A DNA stretch of 64,000 nucleotides, taken from NCBI RefSeq assembly GCF_900104455.1, contig NZ_FNHB01000002.1, positions 1 to 64,000 on the forward strand. Reading direction: 5' to 3'. The notes under the pieces were generated by a model. It saw only the letters and a list, made by a program, of their open reading frames with translations. It made no database searches and had not been told where the DNA came from. Of the stretch, positions 54,250 through 64,000 are shown in pieces (within the stretch, counting starts at the first letter, position 1; every line of letters begins with the position of its first letter). The translations under genes and the position numbers were made by a program. Origin of the DNA: Dendrosporobacter quercicolus. GTDB lineage: Bacteria; Bacillota; Negativicutes; DSM-1736; Dendrosporobacteraceae.

Positions 54250-56682
54250 ATTTTAAAAGATAAGAAACGGTTTAAGGAAGCGTTTATTCAAAAACTTCAG
54301 TCCAGGCATGGCAAGAGTCTGGACGAAGCTGCCGCCGGCGATCTGTACAGTGCCCTGGGCGAAGTGATTCGGGATTATATTAGCGCGCGGTGGATTAAAA
54401 CCAATAAAGTTTACACGGAAACCAGTGAGAAACAGGTATACTATTTTTCCATGGAATTCCTGCTGGGGCGAATTCTAAATACCAATCTGATCAATACCGG
54501 CTTACTGGATACTTGTCAGACGGCACTGGCCGAGCTGGGCATCGACCTGGCCGGACTTGAACAGCAGGAGCCTGACGCCGGACTGGGCAATGGCGGCTTA
54601 GGACGCCTGGCGGCTTGCTTTCTGGACTCAATGGCGGCGCTGGGCCTGCCGGGGCATGGAACAGGCATCAGGTATAAGTATGGCTTGTTTGAACAGCGGA
54701 TTGTTGATCAGCAGCAGGTGGAGCTGCCTGATAACTGGCTGAAAGACGGCTATATCTGGGAATACCGGAAGGCTGATAAGGCGGTTACGGTGAAATTTGG
54801 CGGCACTGTTCAAATGCGCCGGATCAACGGACGGCTGACGTTTGAACATTCCGGGTTTGAGGCTGTACGGGCTGTGCCCTATGACGTACCCATTATTGGT
54901 TATGGCAACAATACCGTCAATACCCTGCGCCTGTGGAATGCTGAACCCATTCAGGCCGAATTTGATCTGGCCTGCTTTAATCGCGGGGAGTATCTTAAAG
55001 CGGTCGAATATAAGCATTGGGTTGAACGCGTTTCCATGATCCTCTATCCTGACGACAACTATGATGAAGGCCGGTCGCTCCGGCTGCGCCAGCAATATTT
55101 TTTCGTTTCGGCAGGCGTGCAAAGCATTATCCGCCGGTTTAAGAAGACCGGGCTCCCCATCCGGCAGCTGGCGGACAAAGTAGCGATACATATTAACGAC
55201 ACCCATCCGGCGGTGGCTATTCCTGAACTGATGCGGATACTGCTGGATGAGGAGGGGCTGAGCTGGGATGCGGCCTGGGATATTACTACCAGGACGGTAT
55301 CCTACACCAATCATACCATTATGCCGGAGGCCTTGGAGAAATGGCCGGAAGTCATGTTCAAGGCGCAGCTGCCAAGAATTTATCTGATTGTCGAGGAAAT
55401 CAACAAGCGTTATTGCAACGAGGTTTTGACCAAATGCTTCTGCCGGCAGGAACAGCTTGCCGGTATAGCGATTATCGCCGGGGGCAATATAAATATGGCC
55501 CATCTGGCGGTTGTGGGCAGCCACAGCGTAAACGGCGTTGCAGCAATTCATACCGAGATTTTGAAGAAGCATCTGCTACAGCCTTTTTATCAATTGCATC
55601 CCGGCAAGTTTAACAATAAAACCAATGGGATAACTCACCGGCGCTGGCTTATTAAAGCCAACCCCGGGCTGGCCAGGCTGCTCAATGACACAATCGGCGA
55701 ATGCTGGATCAAACATCCCGGCGATCTGATCAATGTATTGCAATACCGCGATGACCCGGCGTTTAAACAACAAATCGCGGCGGTAAAACAACACAATAAG
55801 GCGCTATTGGCGAGCTATATTAAAAACAAATATGGGCTGACGATTGATCCCTGCGCTATTTTTGATGTGCAAATCAAGCGGATTCATGCATATAAGCGCC
55901 AATTGCTTAATATATTTCATATCATGGACTTGTACAACCGGCTGAGGCAAGACCCGGCCTGCGATATTGTGCCGCGAACATTCATTTTTGCCGGTAAAGC
56001 CGCACCTGGCTACTATATCGCCAAACAAGTGATTAAGTTAATCAACATGCTGGCAGAGCAAATCAATCGCGATCCGGTCATCAGAGAAAAAATCAAAGTG
56101 GTTTTTCTGGAAAATTACAGTGTGTCGCTGGGTGAACTGGTTTTTCCGGCGGCGGATGTCAGTGAACAGATTTCCACTGCCAGCAAGGAAGCTTCCGGTA
56201 CCGGAAATATGAAGTTTATGATGAACGGAGCGCTTACCATTGGCACGCTGGATGGCGCCAATGTGGAGATTAAAAATGCCGTCGGCGCTGAAAATATTTT
56301 TATTTTTGGCCTTACGGCCGAGGAAGTAATGACCTTTTACCGGCAGGGCGGTTATTCGGTGTGGGATGTCTATAATAAAGACGAGCGGCTCAAAACAATT
56401 CTTAATCAGCTGATTAACGGCAGCGTTCGGGGGGCGCAGGAGGAATTCCGGTCACTTTATGATTCTTTACTATATAATAATGATGAATATTTTGTACTGA
56501 AAGATTTCTCCGCGTATGTCGATGCGCAGACGTTGCTGGACAACGCCTTCCGGGATCAGGCCGGCTGGCTGGGCTCAAGCATTCATAATATCGCCAAAGC
56601 CGGAATTTTCTCAAGCGACCGCAGCATTCGGGAATATGCCGACGACATCTGGAAAATCCGGCCGGTCATTATCCCCGGTTAG
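54250..56682 (+). CDS. glgP: Glycogen phosphorylase GlgP, set 2, ATT start
   Basis: GT35 family, PLP at K655 (GTGNMKFMMNG). The first GTG (54364) would lose 38 residues that are conserved. Upstream in frame the codons from ATT 54250 read ILKDKKRFKEAFIQKLQ, aligning without gaps with MFTNKAEFKDAFINKLQ of the set 1 enzyme, and K655 falls at the same number in both. No ATG, GTG or TTG occurs in this frame back to the TAA at 54148. AGGTG precedes ATT by seven bases. With that start the protein has 810 residues, against 809 for the paralogue. Confidence 0.9.
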   Translation: MLKDKKRFKEAFIQKLQSRHGKSLDEAAAGDLYSALGEVIRDYISARWIKTNKVYTETSEKQVYYFSMEFLLGRILNTNLINTGLLDTCQTALAELGIDLAGLEQQEPDAGLGNGGLGRLAACFLDSMAALGLPGHGTGIRYKYGLFEQRIVDQQQVELPDNWLKDGYIWEYRKADKAVTVKFGGTVQMRRINGRLTFEHSGFEAVRAVPYDVPIIGYGNNTVNTLRLWNAEPIQAEFDLACFNRGEYLKAVEYKHWVERVSMILYPDDNYDEGRSLRLRQQYFFVSAGVQSIIRRFKKTGLPIRQLADKVAIHINDTHPAVAIPELMRILLDEEGLSWDAAWDITTRTVSYTNHTIMPEALEKWPEVMFKAQLPRIYLIVEEINKRYCNEVLTKCFCRQEQLAGIAIIAGGNINMAHLAVVGSHSVNGVAAIHTEILKKHLLQPFYQLHPGKFNNKTNGITHRRWLIKANPGLARLLNDTIGECWIKHPGDLINVLQYRDDPAFKQQIAAVKQHNKALLASYIKNKYGLTIDPCAIFDVQIKRIHAYKRQLLNIFHIMDLYNRLRQDPACDIVPRTFIFAGKAAPGYYIAKQVIKLINMLAEQINRDPVIREKIKVVFLENYSVSLGELVFPAADVSEQISTASKEASGTGNMKFMMNGALTIGTLDGANVEIKNAVGAENIFIFGLTAEEVMTFYRQGGYSVWDVYNKDERLKTILNQLINGSVRGAQEEFRSLYDSLLYNNDEYFVLKDFSAYVDAQTLLDNAFRDQAGWLGSSIHNIAKAGIFSSDRSIREYADDIWKIRPVIIPG

Positions 56683-56721
56683 CAGACAAGTTGCACCAAC
56701 ATCATTCCGGAGGTGGCAATT

Positions 56722-58656
56722 GTGGCCGATGTACTACTTAGCGAGCACGACTTGTATTTATTTCATGAAGGAACTCATTTCCGCAGTTATCAAATGCTGG
56801 GAGCGCACCTTATTGTCCATCAGGGGAAGAAAGGCGTCCGGTTTGCCGTCTGGGCTCCCCAGGCGCAAGCCGTCCGGGTAGTGGGCGATTTCAACGGCTG
56901 GCAGGGCGATGCTCATGCGATGCAGCGGAGCGGATTCTCCGGTGTCTGGCAGCTGTTTATCAGCGGTTTAACCGTGGGCGCCAACTACAAGTATGAAATT
57001 ATTACCGCTGCCGGAGCCCGGCTGCTAAAGTGCGATCCTTATGCTTTTGCTGCGGAACTGCGGCCGGCCACAGCTTCACAGGTATATGAACTCAGCGGTT
57101 TTGCCTGGCAGGACGGGGCCTGGCTGGCCCGCCGGGAGCAGCAGGCTTATGCACAGCCAGTGCTAATTTATGAAGTCCATCCGGGGTCCTGGCGTTTCAA
57201 TGCTGAGAGGCAGCCGCTAAGCTATCGGGAACTGGCCGATCAGCTGGTTGAATATGCGGCCGGTATGGGCTTTACCCATATTGAGCTTATGCCGGTTGTC
57301 GAGCATCCGTTTGATGGCTCTTGGGGTTATCAGGCTACCGGTTTTTTTGCCGTAACCAGCCGTTATGGCACACCGCAGGATTTCATGTATTTTATCAACC
57401 GTTGTCATCAACGGGGGCTTGGTGTAATACTGGACTGGGTTCCCGGGCATTTTTGCAAAGATGATCATGGACTAAGGCAATTTGACGGCAGCGCGTTATT
57501 TGAATCCGCTGATCCGCTGAAAGCTGAGAATGCGGGCTGGGGTACGACAAATTTTGATTATGGCCGGCCGGAAGTCAGAAGTTTTCTGATTTCCAATGCC
57601 TTGTTCTGGTTTGACGTCTTTCATATTGATGGTCTGAGGGTGGATGCCGTCGCCAATATTCTGTATCTTGATTATTGCCGTAATCCAGGTGAATGGCGGC
57701 CTAATGAGTACGGCGGCAACGGCAATCTGGCGGGCATGGAATTATTGCGAAAGCTGAACGAAGCGGTTTTTGCCAATTATCCGTCGGCTTTGATGATTGC
57801 TGAGGAGTCTACTTCCTGGCCGCTGGTATCGAAACCTACGTATTTGGGCGGCCTGGGCTTTAATTTTAAGTGGAACATGGGCTGGATGAATGATATGCTG
57901 CGCTATATGGAGACCGACCCTCTTCACCGCAAGTGGCGGCACAATCTGCTTACATTTTCGTTTATGTATGCATTTTCGGAAAACTTTATCCTGCCCTTGT
58001 CTCATGACGAAGTCGTGCATGGCAAACGGTCTTTGCTGGACAAAATGCCGGGTGATTATTGGCAGAAATTTGCCAATTTACGGGCGTTTTACGCTTATTG
58101 GCTGGCGCATCCGGGCAAAAAGCTATTATTTATGGGCGGTGAATTCGGCCAATTTATTGAATGGAAATATGATGACAGCTTAGACTGGCATCTGCTGGAA
58201 TATCCGATGCATCGGAAACTGCATGGTTATGTGAAGGTCTTGAACGACTTTTACCGCCGGCAGCCTGCTTTATGGGAAATCGACTGCGACTGGCAGGGAT
58301 TTCGCTGGATTGATTGCCAGGACGATAAGCAAAGCATCATTGCTTTTATCCGTCAAGGCCGCCGGAGCGACGATTACCTGATTGTCATTTGTAATTTCAC
58401 CCCTCAGCTGCATCAAGGATACCGGATTGGTATTCCTGACAGCTGCGGTTATCGCGAGGTGTTTAACAGCGATGATGAGGAATTTGGCGGCTCAGGCCAG
58501 AGCAACCGGGCGTTGTTAACGCCGGAAAAAATCGCCTGGCATCAGCAGCAATATTCGTTAAGGATTATCATACCGCCGCTTGCCGTCATTTGTTTACAGC
58601 CGGTCGCGATGGACGATACAGGATTCATTGGCGAGAAACACCAGGATAAATTGTAA
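56722..58656 (+). CDS. glgB: 1,4-alpha-glucan branching enzyme GlgB
   Basis: 644 residues, GH13 with an N-terminal CBM48 domain (about 25-110). Creates alpha-1,6 branches in glycogen. D308 (GLRVDAVAN) is the nucleophile, the Glu in AEEST the acid/base, and LSHDEVVHG the third carboxylate. GTG 56722 has GGAGGT about eight bases upstream. It is the only branching enzyme gene in the window, so it must serve both glycogen sets unless another lies elsewhere. Confidence 0.96.
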   Translation: MADVLLSEHDLYLFHEGTHFRSYQMLGAHLIVHQGKKGVRFAVWAPQAQAVRVVGDFNGWQGDAHAMQRSGFSGVWQLFISGLTVGANYKYEIITAAGARLLKCDPYAFAAELRPATASQVYELSGFAWQDGAWLARREQQAYAQPVLIYEVHPGSWRFNAERQPLSYRELADQLVEYAAGMGFTHIELMPVVEHPFDGSWGYQATGFFAVTSRYGTPQDFMYFINRCHQRGLGVILDWVPGHFCKDDHGLRQFDGSALFESADPLKAENAGWGTTNFDYGRPEVRSFLISNALFWFDVFHIDGLRVDAVANILYLDYCRNPGEWRPNEYGGNGNLAGMELLRKLNEAVFANYPSALMIAEESTSWPLVSKPTYLGGLGFNFKWNMGWMNDMLRYMETDPLHRKWRHNLLTFSFMYAFSENFILPLSHDEVVHGKRSLLDKMPGDYWQKFANLRAFYAYWLAHPGKKLLFMGGEFGQFIEWKYDDSLDWHLLEYPMHRKLHGYVKVLNDFYRRQPALWEIDCDWQGFRWIDCQDDKQSIIAFIRQGRRSDDYLIVICNFTPQLHQGYRIGIPDSCGYREVFNSDDEEFGGSGQSNRALLTPEKIAWHQQQYSLRIIIPPLAVICLQPVAMDDTGFIGEKHQDKL

Positions 58657-58670
58657 AAAAGGGGATAAAT

Positions 58671-59846
58671 ATGCGGAAAAAGGAATGTATAGCTATGCTG
58701 CTGGCCGGCGGCCAGGGCAGCCGGCTGGGACTGTTGACCAAGGATGTAGCCAAACCTGCCGTTCCGTTTGGCGGGAAGTACCGGATTATCGATTTCGCTT
58801 TAAGCAATTGTCACAATTCAGGCATTGATACGGTAGGCGTGCTTACTCAATATAAACCGCTGGCTTTAAATAGTTATATTGGCATCGGCAGCGCCTGGGA
58901 CCTTGATCGCAATGACGGAGGGGTGTATGTATTGCCTCCTTATGTGCATGAGCATGGGGGGGAGTGGTACAAAGGCACTGCTGACGCCATTTTCCAAAAT
59001 ATTAATTTTATTGATTTGTTCGATCCGGAACAGGTGCTAATGTTGTCCGGGGATCATATTTATAAGATGGATTACTCTTTGATGCTGGAGTACCATAAGG
59101 CGCGGCAGGCTGATGCCACCATTGCCGTAATTGCCGTACCCTGGGAGGAGGCAGGCCGGTTTGGAATTATGAATACCGATGGCGACAACCGCATTACCGA
59201 TTTTGCCGAGAAGCCCAGCCAGCCTAAGAGCAATCTGGCGTCAATGGGTATTTATGTTTTCAACTGGCCGGTATTGCGGCAATACCTGATCGCCGATGGT
59301 TATGACTGTACCTCCAGTCACGATTTTGGCAAAGATATTATTCCTGGTATGCTGAATGAAGGCCAAACCCTGCTGGCGTACCCTTTCAGCGGTTACTGGA
59401 AAGATGTTGGGACAATTGAAAGCTTTTGGGAGGCCAATATGGATTTGTTAACCGAGCCGCCGGGGCTGGATTTATATGATGCCAGCTGGCGCATTTATTC
59501 GGTTAATCCTGTTCAGCCGCCACATTACCTGGCAGCTACGGCTCAGGTGCAAAATTCAGTGATCAGCGAGGGTTGCCAAATTTTTGGTGAAGTTGAGCAT
59601 TCGGTGGTGTTTCCCGGCGTATACATAGGAACAGGAAGCAGGGTTGCCAATTCGGTGGTCATGCCTAATGCGCGGATTGAAGGCGGCGTGATCATCGATA
59701 AAGCCATTATCGGTTCCAATGCAATCATTAAGGCGGACAGCCGGATTACCGGCAGTATGGGAGACGGGCGGCAAGGCATTGCCGTCGTAGCCGGAGAGCA
59801 AAGTGCGGTTTCCCCGCCTCAACGGTTATGCGGAAAGGGGTCATAA
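58671..59846 (+). CDS. glgC: GlgC, set 2
   Basis: 391 residues. Same landmarks as the set 1 protein: [49 protein letters not shown]. Same length as set 1. Differences are spread through the chain, so the duplication is not recent. ATG 58671 follows aaaggggat, 14 bases after glgB. The next gene, glgD, follows after four bases. Confidence 0.97.
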   Translation: MRKKECIAMLLAGGQGSRLGLLTKDVAKPAVPFGGKYRIIDFALSNCHNSGIDTVGVLTQYKPLALNSYIGIGSAWDLDRNDGGVYVLPPYVHEHGGEWYKGTADAIFQNINFIDLFDPEQVLMLSGDHIYKMDYSLMLEYHKARQADATIAVIAVPWEEAGRFGIMNTDGDNRITDFAEKPSQPKSNLASMGIYVFNWPVLRQYLIADGYDCTSSHDFGKDIIPGMLNEGQTLLAYPFSGYWKDVGTIESFWEANMDLLTEPPGLDLYDASWRIYSVNPVQPPHYLAATAQVQNSVISEGCQIFGEVEHSVVFPGVYIGTGSRVANSVVMPNARIEGGVIIDKAIIGSNAIIKADSRITGSMGDGRQGIAVVAGEQSAVSPPQRLCGKGS

Positions 59847-59850
59847 GCTT

Positions 59851-60960
59851 ATGGATGCCATTGGATTGATTAATTTATACGCTGTCCAGGAGCCACTGCT
59901 TGACCTGACCCAGAACCGTCCGCTGGCGGCTGTGCCCTTTGCCGGCCGGTACCGGCTGATTGATTTTACCTTGTCCAATATGGTCAATGCCGGTATTGGC
60001 GGTATTGGTATTTTGGTACAGCACAAATACCGGTCGCTCATGGATCATCTGCGCTCAGGCAAAGAGTGGGATTTGGCCCGCAAGCGCGATGGGCTGACTA
60101 TCCTGCCGCCGGCTTATGCCAATCAGCCCGGCGATCGGCAGCTAGGCGATATTGACAATTTTAAGACAAATTTGGATTATATTTTGCGCAGCAATCATAA
60201 ATATACCGTATTGGCTGAAACCGGTATGGTCTGCAATATCGATTTGAAAGCGGTGCTGGCGGCTCATCAAGCCAGCCGGGCCGATATTACGGCAGTATAT
60301 TGTGAACAGGATGAAAACTTCGGTGACGGATACCGAACGCTGCTGACGCTCGATAATAACAGCAGGATTACTGATATGCGAATAAGCAGCCGCTGGCAGG
60401 CAGGTCAGCTGGCAACCGGGATATATATCCTGGAACGGCAGTTGCTGGTTGATCTAATTGAGAATGGAGCGGCGCGCGGCAAGTATGATTTCCTTAAACA
60501 TTGCCTGATTAAAAATTTAACCAGCCTGAAGATTTGCGGTTACCGGCATTATGGTTACAAGGCGATGATCAATTCGGTACAAAGCTATTTTACGTGCAGC
60601 ATGGATTTATTAAAGCCTGAGGTATGGAAGGAACTGTTTTTTCAGCCAGGCTTAATATATACCAAGATTAAAGACGAACCGCCGGCTAAATATAAGGCGG
60701 GCGCAAGGGTAGTCAACTCCCTGGTGGCCAATGGATGCTATATAGAAGGAACGGTCGAAAATAGTATTTTATTCCGGGGAGTTAAGGTCGCGTCAGGCGT
60801 AAAGCTCCAAAACTGTGTGATTATGCAGAAAGGCCAAATTGGGGCAGGCTCAGTGTTGAATAATGTGATTTGCGACAAGGATGTACAGGTGATGGCCGGG
60901 CGCAGTTTAAGCGGAGCGCCGAATTATCCCATGATAATAAAGAAAGGTATGGTGATCTAA
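59851..60960 (+). CDS. glgD: GlgD, set 2
   Basis: 369 residues, homologous to the set 1 GlgD (RPLAAVPFAGRYRLIDF, LMDHLRSGKEWDLARKRDGL shared). It lacks the GlgC nucleotide loop in its N-terminus (MDAIGLINLY). ATG 59851. The gene ends two bases before glgA. Confidence 0.95.
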   Translation: MDAIGLINLYAVQEPLLDLTQNRPLAAVPFAGRYRLIDFTLSNMVNAGIGGIGILVQHKYRSLMDHLRSGKEWDLARKRDGLTILPPAYANQPGDRQLGDIDNFKTNLDYILRSNHKYTVLAETGMVCNIDLKAVLAAHQASRADITAVYCEQDENFGDGYRTLLTLDNNSRITDMRISSRWQAGQLATGIYILERQLLVDLIENGAARGKYDFLKHCLIKNLTSLKICGYRHYGYKAMINSVQSYFTCSMDLLKPEVWKELFFQPGLIYTKIKDEPPAKYKAGARVVNSLVANGCYIEGTVENSILFRGVKVASGVKLQNCVIMQKGQIGAGSVLNNVICDKDVQVMAGRSLSGAPNYPMIIKKGMVI

Positions 60961-60962
60961 AG

Positions 60963-62408
60963 ATGGTTAAGGTACTGTTTGTTGCCGCCGAAGCCGTTCC
61001 CTTTGCGAAGACCGGGGGATTGGCCGATGTTGCCGGTTCACTGCCCAAGCAACTAAGAAATCAAGGGGCTGATGTCAGGGTAATTATGCCCAAGTACAGC
61101 AGCATACCCGCCCAGTACAGGGAGCAGCTGACGCTGAAGCACAGAACAACTGTGACGGTGGGCTGGCGTCAGCAGTACTGCGGAGTTGAGGCACTGGAGC
61201 ATGAGGGCGTCCCGATTTATTTCATTGACAATGAAGCTTATTTTAAACGTTCCGGGCTGTATGGTTACTATGACGACGCTGAACGGTTCGCCTATTTTTG
61301 CCGGGCGGTGCTGGAGGTATTGCCCCACCTGGATTTTATACCCGATGTCATCCATTGCAACGACTGGCATACCGGAATGGTCAGCGTATTGTTAAATGCC
61401 CACTACCGGCATGACCCTCAATATCAACATGTCCGCACCATCTTCACCATTCATAATCTGCGTTACCAGGGGGTCTTCGCCAAAGAAATACTGCCGGATT
61501 TATTAGGCCTGGACTGGGAATATTTTAACACGGACTGCCTGGAGTTTTACGATCAGGTCAGCTTTATGAAGGGCGGTATTGTGTTTTCGGACGTGATTAC
61601 AACAGTCAGCAAGACTTATGCTGAGGAAGTACAGTATGAATATTTCGGCGAAAAGCTGGAAGGACTGCTCCGTAAGCGCCGGGCCGATCTTGTGGGCATT
61701 GTTAACGGCATTGATTATGATGTGTACAATCCGGCCACGGACAGCCATCTTGCGGCCAGGTATGACGCCGGTTCAGTGAACCAAAAATATGAAAATAAGG
61801 TAAAGCTGCAGGAGCAGCTTGGACTGCCGGTAAAGCGCGGGACGCCGCTGCTGGCCATTATTTCGCGGTTGGTGGCGCCTAAAGGGCTTGATCTCATTGC
61901 CCACATTTTAGACGAACTAATCACCGGCGAGGATATTCAACTGGTGGTGCTGGGTACCGGAGAAGCCCGCTATGAAAGCATGTTTCAACAGGCGGCCTGG
62001 AAATATCCTCACAAGGTTTCGGCCAATATTCATTTTAGCGAAGCGCTGGCGCATCAATTATACGCCGCAGCCGATATTTTTCTGATGCCGTCGCAATATG
62101 AACCATGCGGTATCGGCCAGCTCATTGCTCTGCGCTACGGTGCGCTGCCAGTCGTCCGGGAAACCGGCGGGCTTAAGGACACTGTTCAGCCTTACAACAA
62201 GTATACCGGGCTTGGCAACGGCTTTTCCTTTACCAATTATAACGCGCATGACTTGCTGTTTACCGTGAAAAAGGCTTTAGGCCTATATTATGACAAACCG
62301 GTTTGGATGAAAATTGTTCAAAACGCCATGCAGACAGATTACAGCTGGCGGCAGTCGGCTCAGCAGTATCATTCCATTTACCGCCGGCTGCGCAGTAACG
62401 GGGGCTAG
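60963..62408 (+). CDS. glgA: Glycogen synthase GlgA, set 2
   Basis: 481 residues, GT5. KTGGL with K16 and PSQYEPCGIGQL are conserved as in set 1. ATG 60963 lies two bases after the glgD stop; the ribosome site overlaps the end of glgD, so it is coupled. Followed after 51 bases by an alpha-amylase gene. Confidence 0.97.
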   Translation: MVKVLFVAAEAVPFAKTGGLADVAGSLPKQLRNQGADVRVIMPKYSSIPAQYREQLTLKHRTTVTVGWRQQYCGVEALEHEGVPIYFIDNEAYFKRSGLYGYYDDAERFAYFCRAVLEVLPHLDFIPDVIHCNDWHTGMVSVLLNAHYRHDPQYQHVRTIFTIHNLRYQGVFAKEILPDLLGLDWEYFNTDCLEFYDQVSFMKGGIVFSDVITTVSKTYAEEVQYEYFGEKLEGLLRKRRADLVGIVNGIDYDVYNPATDSHLAARYDAGSVNQKYENKVKLQEQLGLPVKRGTPLLAIISRLVAPKGLDLIAHILDELITGEDIQLVVLGTGEARYESMFQQAAWKYPHKVSANIHFSEALAHQLYAAADIFLMPSQYEPCGIGQLIALRYGALPVVRETGGLKDTVQPYNKYTGLGNGFSFTNYNAHDLLFTVKKALGLYYDKPVWMKIVQNAMQTDYSWRQSAQQYHSIYRRLRSNGG

Positions 62409-62459
62409 GGCTCGCATTCTAATCACGGTACTAGGGGCTGAATGCCAGGGAGGTGCGCA

Positions 62460-64000
62460 ATGAATCAAAGCTGGTTGTTTCACAATTCCCATTCACTGGA
62501 TTTTCGCAGTCCGTTTGGCGCGGTTTGCTGTGACAGTCAAATCAGGCTTAAACTGCAGGTATTGGCCCCCGGCCGTCCGGAATCGGTCACACTAAGGCTA
62601 TGGGAAGATGATGCAGGGGAGCAGAAAGTCGTGATGAGACCGGCGTCAGCCGGTCTGCCGAATACAGTATATCAGACGAAAATTACCGCACCCCGGTCAG
62701 GCGGAATCCTGTGGTATTACTTTATTGTCGTCGTTGGCGGTCAAACTTTCTATTATGGCAACAATCGCGCTCAGCTGGGCGGGGCGGGAGAAATCTATCA
62801 TTATCCGCCGCCTTCGTTTCAAATTACCGTTTACAGGCAGGGCACGGTTACGCCGGCCTGGTTTAAAGAGGCGGTGATGTATCAAATTTTTCCCGACCGG
62901 TTTTGCAACGGCCTGACCGGCCAGCAGCCGCCGGCCTTGAAAAAGGAAAGTGTGGTCCACTCCCACTGGAGTAATACGCCTTATTATATCCGGGATGTCG
63001 ATACCAAGGAAATTGTTGCGTATGACTTTTTCGGCGGCAACTTAGCCGGAATTATAGCTAAGCTTCCGTATTTAGCGGAACTGGGAATCAACGTTATTTA
63101 TCTCAATCCGGTATTTGAAGCAGCCAGCAATCACCGCTACGATACCGGTGATTATCATAAAATTGATCCCCTGCTTGGCGATAATGAATTGTTTGCCGAG
63201 CTTTGCGCCAGTGCCGGGAAACTGGGAATCGCCGTCCTTTTGGATGGCGTATTCAGCCATACCGGCAGTGACAGCCGCTACTTTAACAAGTATGGCAATT
63301 ACCCCGGCCCGGGCGCATATCAGTCGGTCCAATCGCCGTTTTATCCCTGGTACCGGTTTACCGAGTTTCCGGATAAATATGAAAGCTGGTGGGGCATTGA
63401 TACTTTACCGAACGTCGAGGAGAATGAGCCGTCCTATACCGACTTTATCATCAATGATGAAAATAGCGTATTGCACTACTGGCTGAAGCGGGGCATCAAA
63501 GGCTGGCGGCTGGATGTTGTTGACGAACTGCCGGAGAAGTTTGTCCAGGGTTTCGCTAAAGCCATGAAGGCGGCTGATCCGGATGCAGTGCTTATCGGCG
63601 AGGTATGGGAAGACGCTTCCCATAAAGTGAGCTATGGGGTACTGAGAAAATATTTATGCGGCGATGAGCTGGATTCGGTAATGAATTATCCTTTCCGGCA
63701 GATCCTGCTTGATTTCATGCTGGGCAGGACGGATGCCCGGATGACGCAGCGGTTGCTGATGAGCCTTTACGAAAACTATCCCCGGCAGCACTTTTATGCC
63801 CTGATGAACCTTTTGGGCAGCCATGATGTTGAGCGGGTGCTTACTTTGCTGGGTGAAGCGCCCGCCTCCGAGAGCCTGTCCATCACTCAACAGGCCAGGA
63901 GCCGGCTGACTGAGGCGCAGCGCATTCTGGCGGTGAAAAGACTGAAATTGCTGGTGGTCTGGCAAATGACTTTCCCCGGGGTTCCCTGCGTATATTACGG
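62460..64000 (+). CDS. GH13 alpha-amylase/neopullulanase-like, cut by window edge
   Basis: 513 codons are visible without a stop. ATG 62460 follows GGGAGGTG. An N-terminal beta domain (about 1-140) precedes a GH13 barrel starting WFKEAVMYQIFPDRFCNG. Catalytic residues are D352 (GWRLDVVDE), E381 (IGEVWED) and D456 (GSHDVER), all present. The layout suggests a neopullulanase or cyclomaltodextrinase type enzyme. In this operon it may trim or recycle malto-oligosaccharides released from glycogen. No signal peptide, so probably cytoplasmic. Confidence 0.93.
   Translation, partial: MNQSWLFHNSHSLDFRSPFGAVCCDSQIRLKLQVLAPGRPESVTLRLWEDDAGEQKVVMRPASAGLPNTVYQTKITAPRSGGILWYYFIVVVGGQTFYYGNNRAQLGGAGEIYHYPPPSFQITVYRQGTVTPAWFKEAVMYQIFPDRFCNGLTGQQPPALKKESVVHSHWSNTPYYIRDVDTKEIVAYDFFGGNLAGIIAKLPYLAELGINVIYLNPVFEAASNHRYDTGDYHKIDPLLGDNELFAELCASAGKLGIAVLLDGVFSHTGSDSRYFNKYGNYPGPGAYQSVQSPFYPWYRFTEFPDKYESWWGIDTLPNVEENEPSYTDFIINDENSVLHYWLKRGIKGWRLDVVDELPEKFVQGFAKAMKAADPDAVLIGEVWEDASHKVSYGVLRKYLCGDELDSVMNYPFRQILLDFMLGRTDARMTQRLLMSLYENYPRQHFYALMNLLGSHDVERVLTLLGEAPASESLSITQQARSRLTEAQRILAVKRLKLLVVWQMTFPGVPCVYY

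Noticed and set aside
54628-55572. 314-residue minus-strand frame inside glgP set 2
   Set aside because: Antisense to a highly conserved enzyme; no family features, typical of GC-biased shadow frames.

Overview
The window reads as a stretch of a diderm Firmicute, most likely a Negativicute of the Sporomusa/Pelosinus type. Firmicute-style genes (a CcpN-like CBS regulator with PpsR and pyruvate phosphate dikinase, xpt, pdxST, GlgC/GlgD pairs, short ThiC) sit beside an LPS-type family 9 heptosyltransferase and a futalosine-pathway menaquinone gene. Base composition is close to 50% G+C. No phage, IS element, tRNA or CRISPR array was seen. The family placement is an inference from gene content.

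Layout. 1-805: a 5S rRNA gene at the end of an rRNA operon, a decayed second 5S copy, and three copies of a palindromic repeat. 806-3703: an amidohydrolase (-), mqnE and a tiny hydrophilic protein. 3817-8118: a membrane protein of unknown function followed by two DUF445 paralogues. 8376-16181: a small membrane peptide, a 31-bp perfect hairpin, a promoter with a Fur-type box, three unrecognised genes, a 1587-residue double P-type ATPase, and a convergent glycine-rich membrane protein. 16308-18758: a nested palindrome, a ProC-like dehydrogenase and pdxST. 18892-24585: an IclR regulator, a sugar-acid dehydratase/aldolase pair with tandem operator-like palindromes, and a SsuA/SsuC-type uptake pair without an ATPase. 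24890-31415: GNAT, DedA, heptosyltransferase, xpt, a siroheme reductase fused to DUF1858 behind a CRP/FNR-type promoter, LysE and CYTH proteins. 31612-37964: ppdK-ppsR-ccpN (-), an M48 protease and a 3D-domain protein (-). 38320-44755: glycogen set 1 (glgC-glgD-glgA-glgP). 44885-53968: aspA, an orphan FliG-like protein, riboswitch-controlled thiC, then tyrR-tyrosine phenol-lyase-amino acid permease with a sigma-54 promoter. 54250-64000: glycogen set 2 (glgP-glgB-glgC-glgD-glgA and an alpha-amylase cut by the window edge).

How genes work together. Glycogen synthesis and breakdown are encoded twice around an amino-acid/thiamine block, but the branching enzyme only once. PPDK with its PpsR switch and CcpN-like repressor form a gluconeogenic control unit. 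The TyrR-like activator keeps the sigma-54 contact motif and sits directly upstream of a textbook -24/-12 promoter for tyrosine phenol-lyase. The double P-type ATPase, in which the first half has lost its catalytic residues, lies downstream of an iron-regulator site and is accompanied by uncharacterised membrane proteins. It is the best candidate here for an undescribed system.

Three genes (an ABC permease, the CcpN homologue and the second glycogen phosphorylase) have no ATG, GTG or TTG where their protein families should begin. Each has an ATT codon there, preceded by a Shine-Dalgarno sequence at normal spacing. I annotate those ATT codons as starts.
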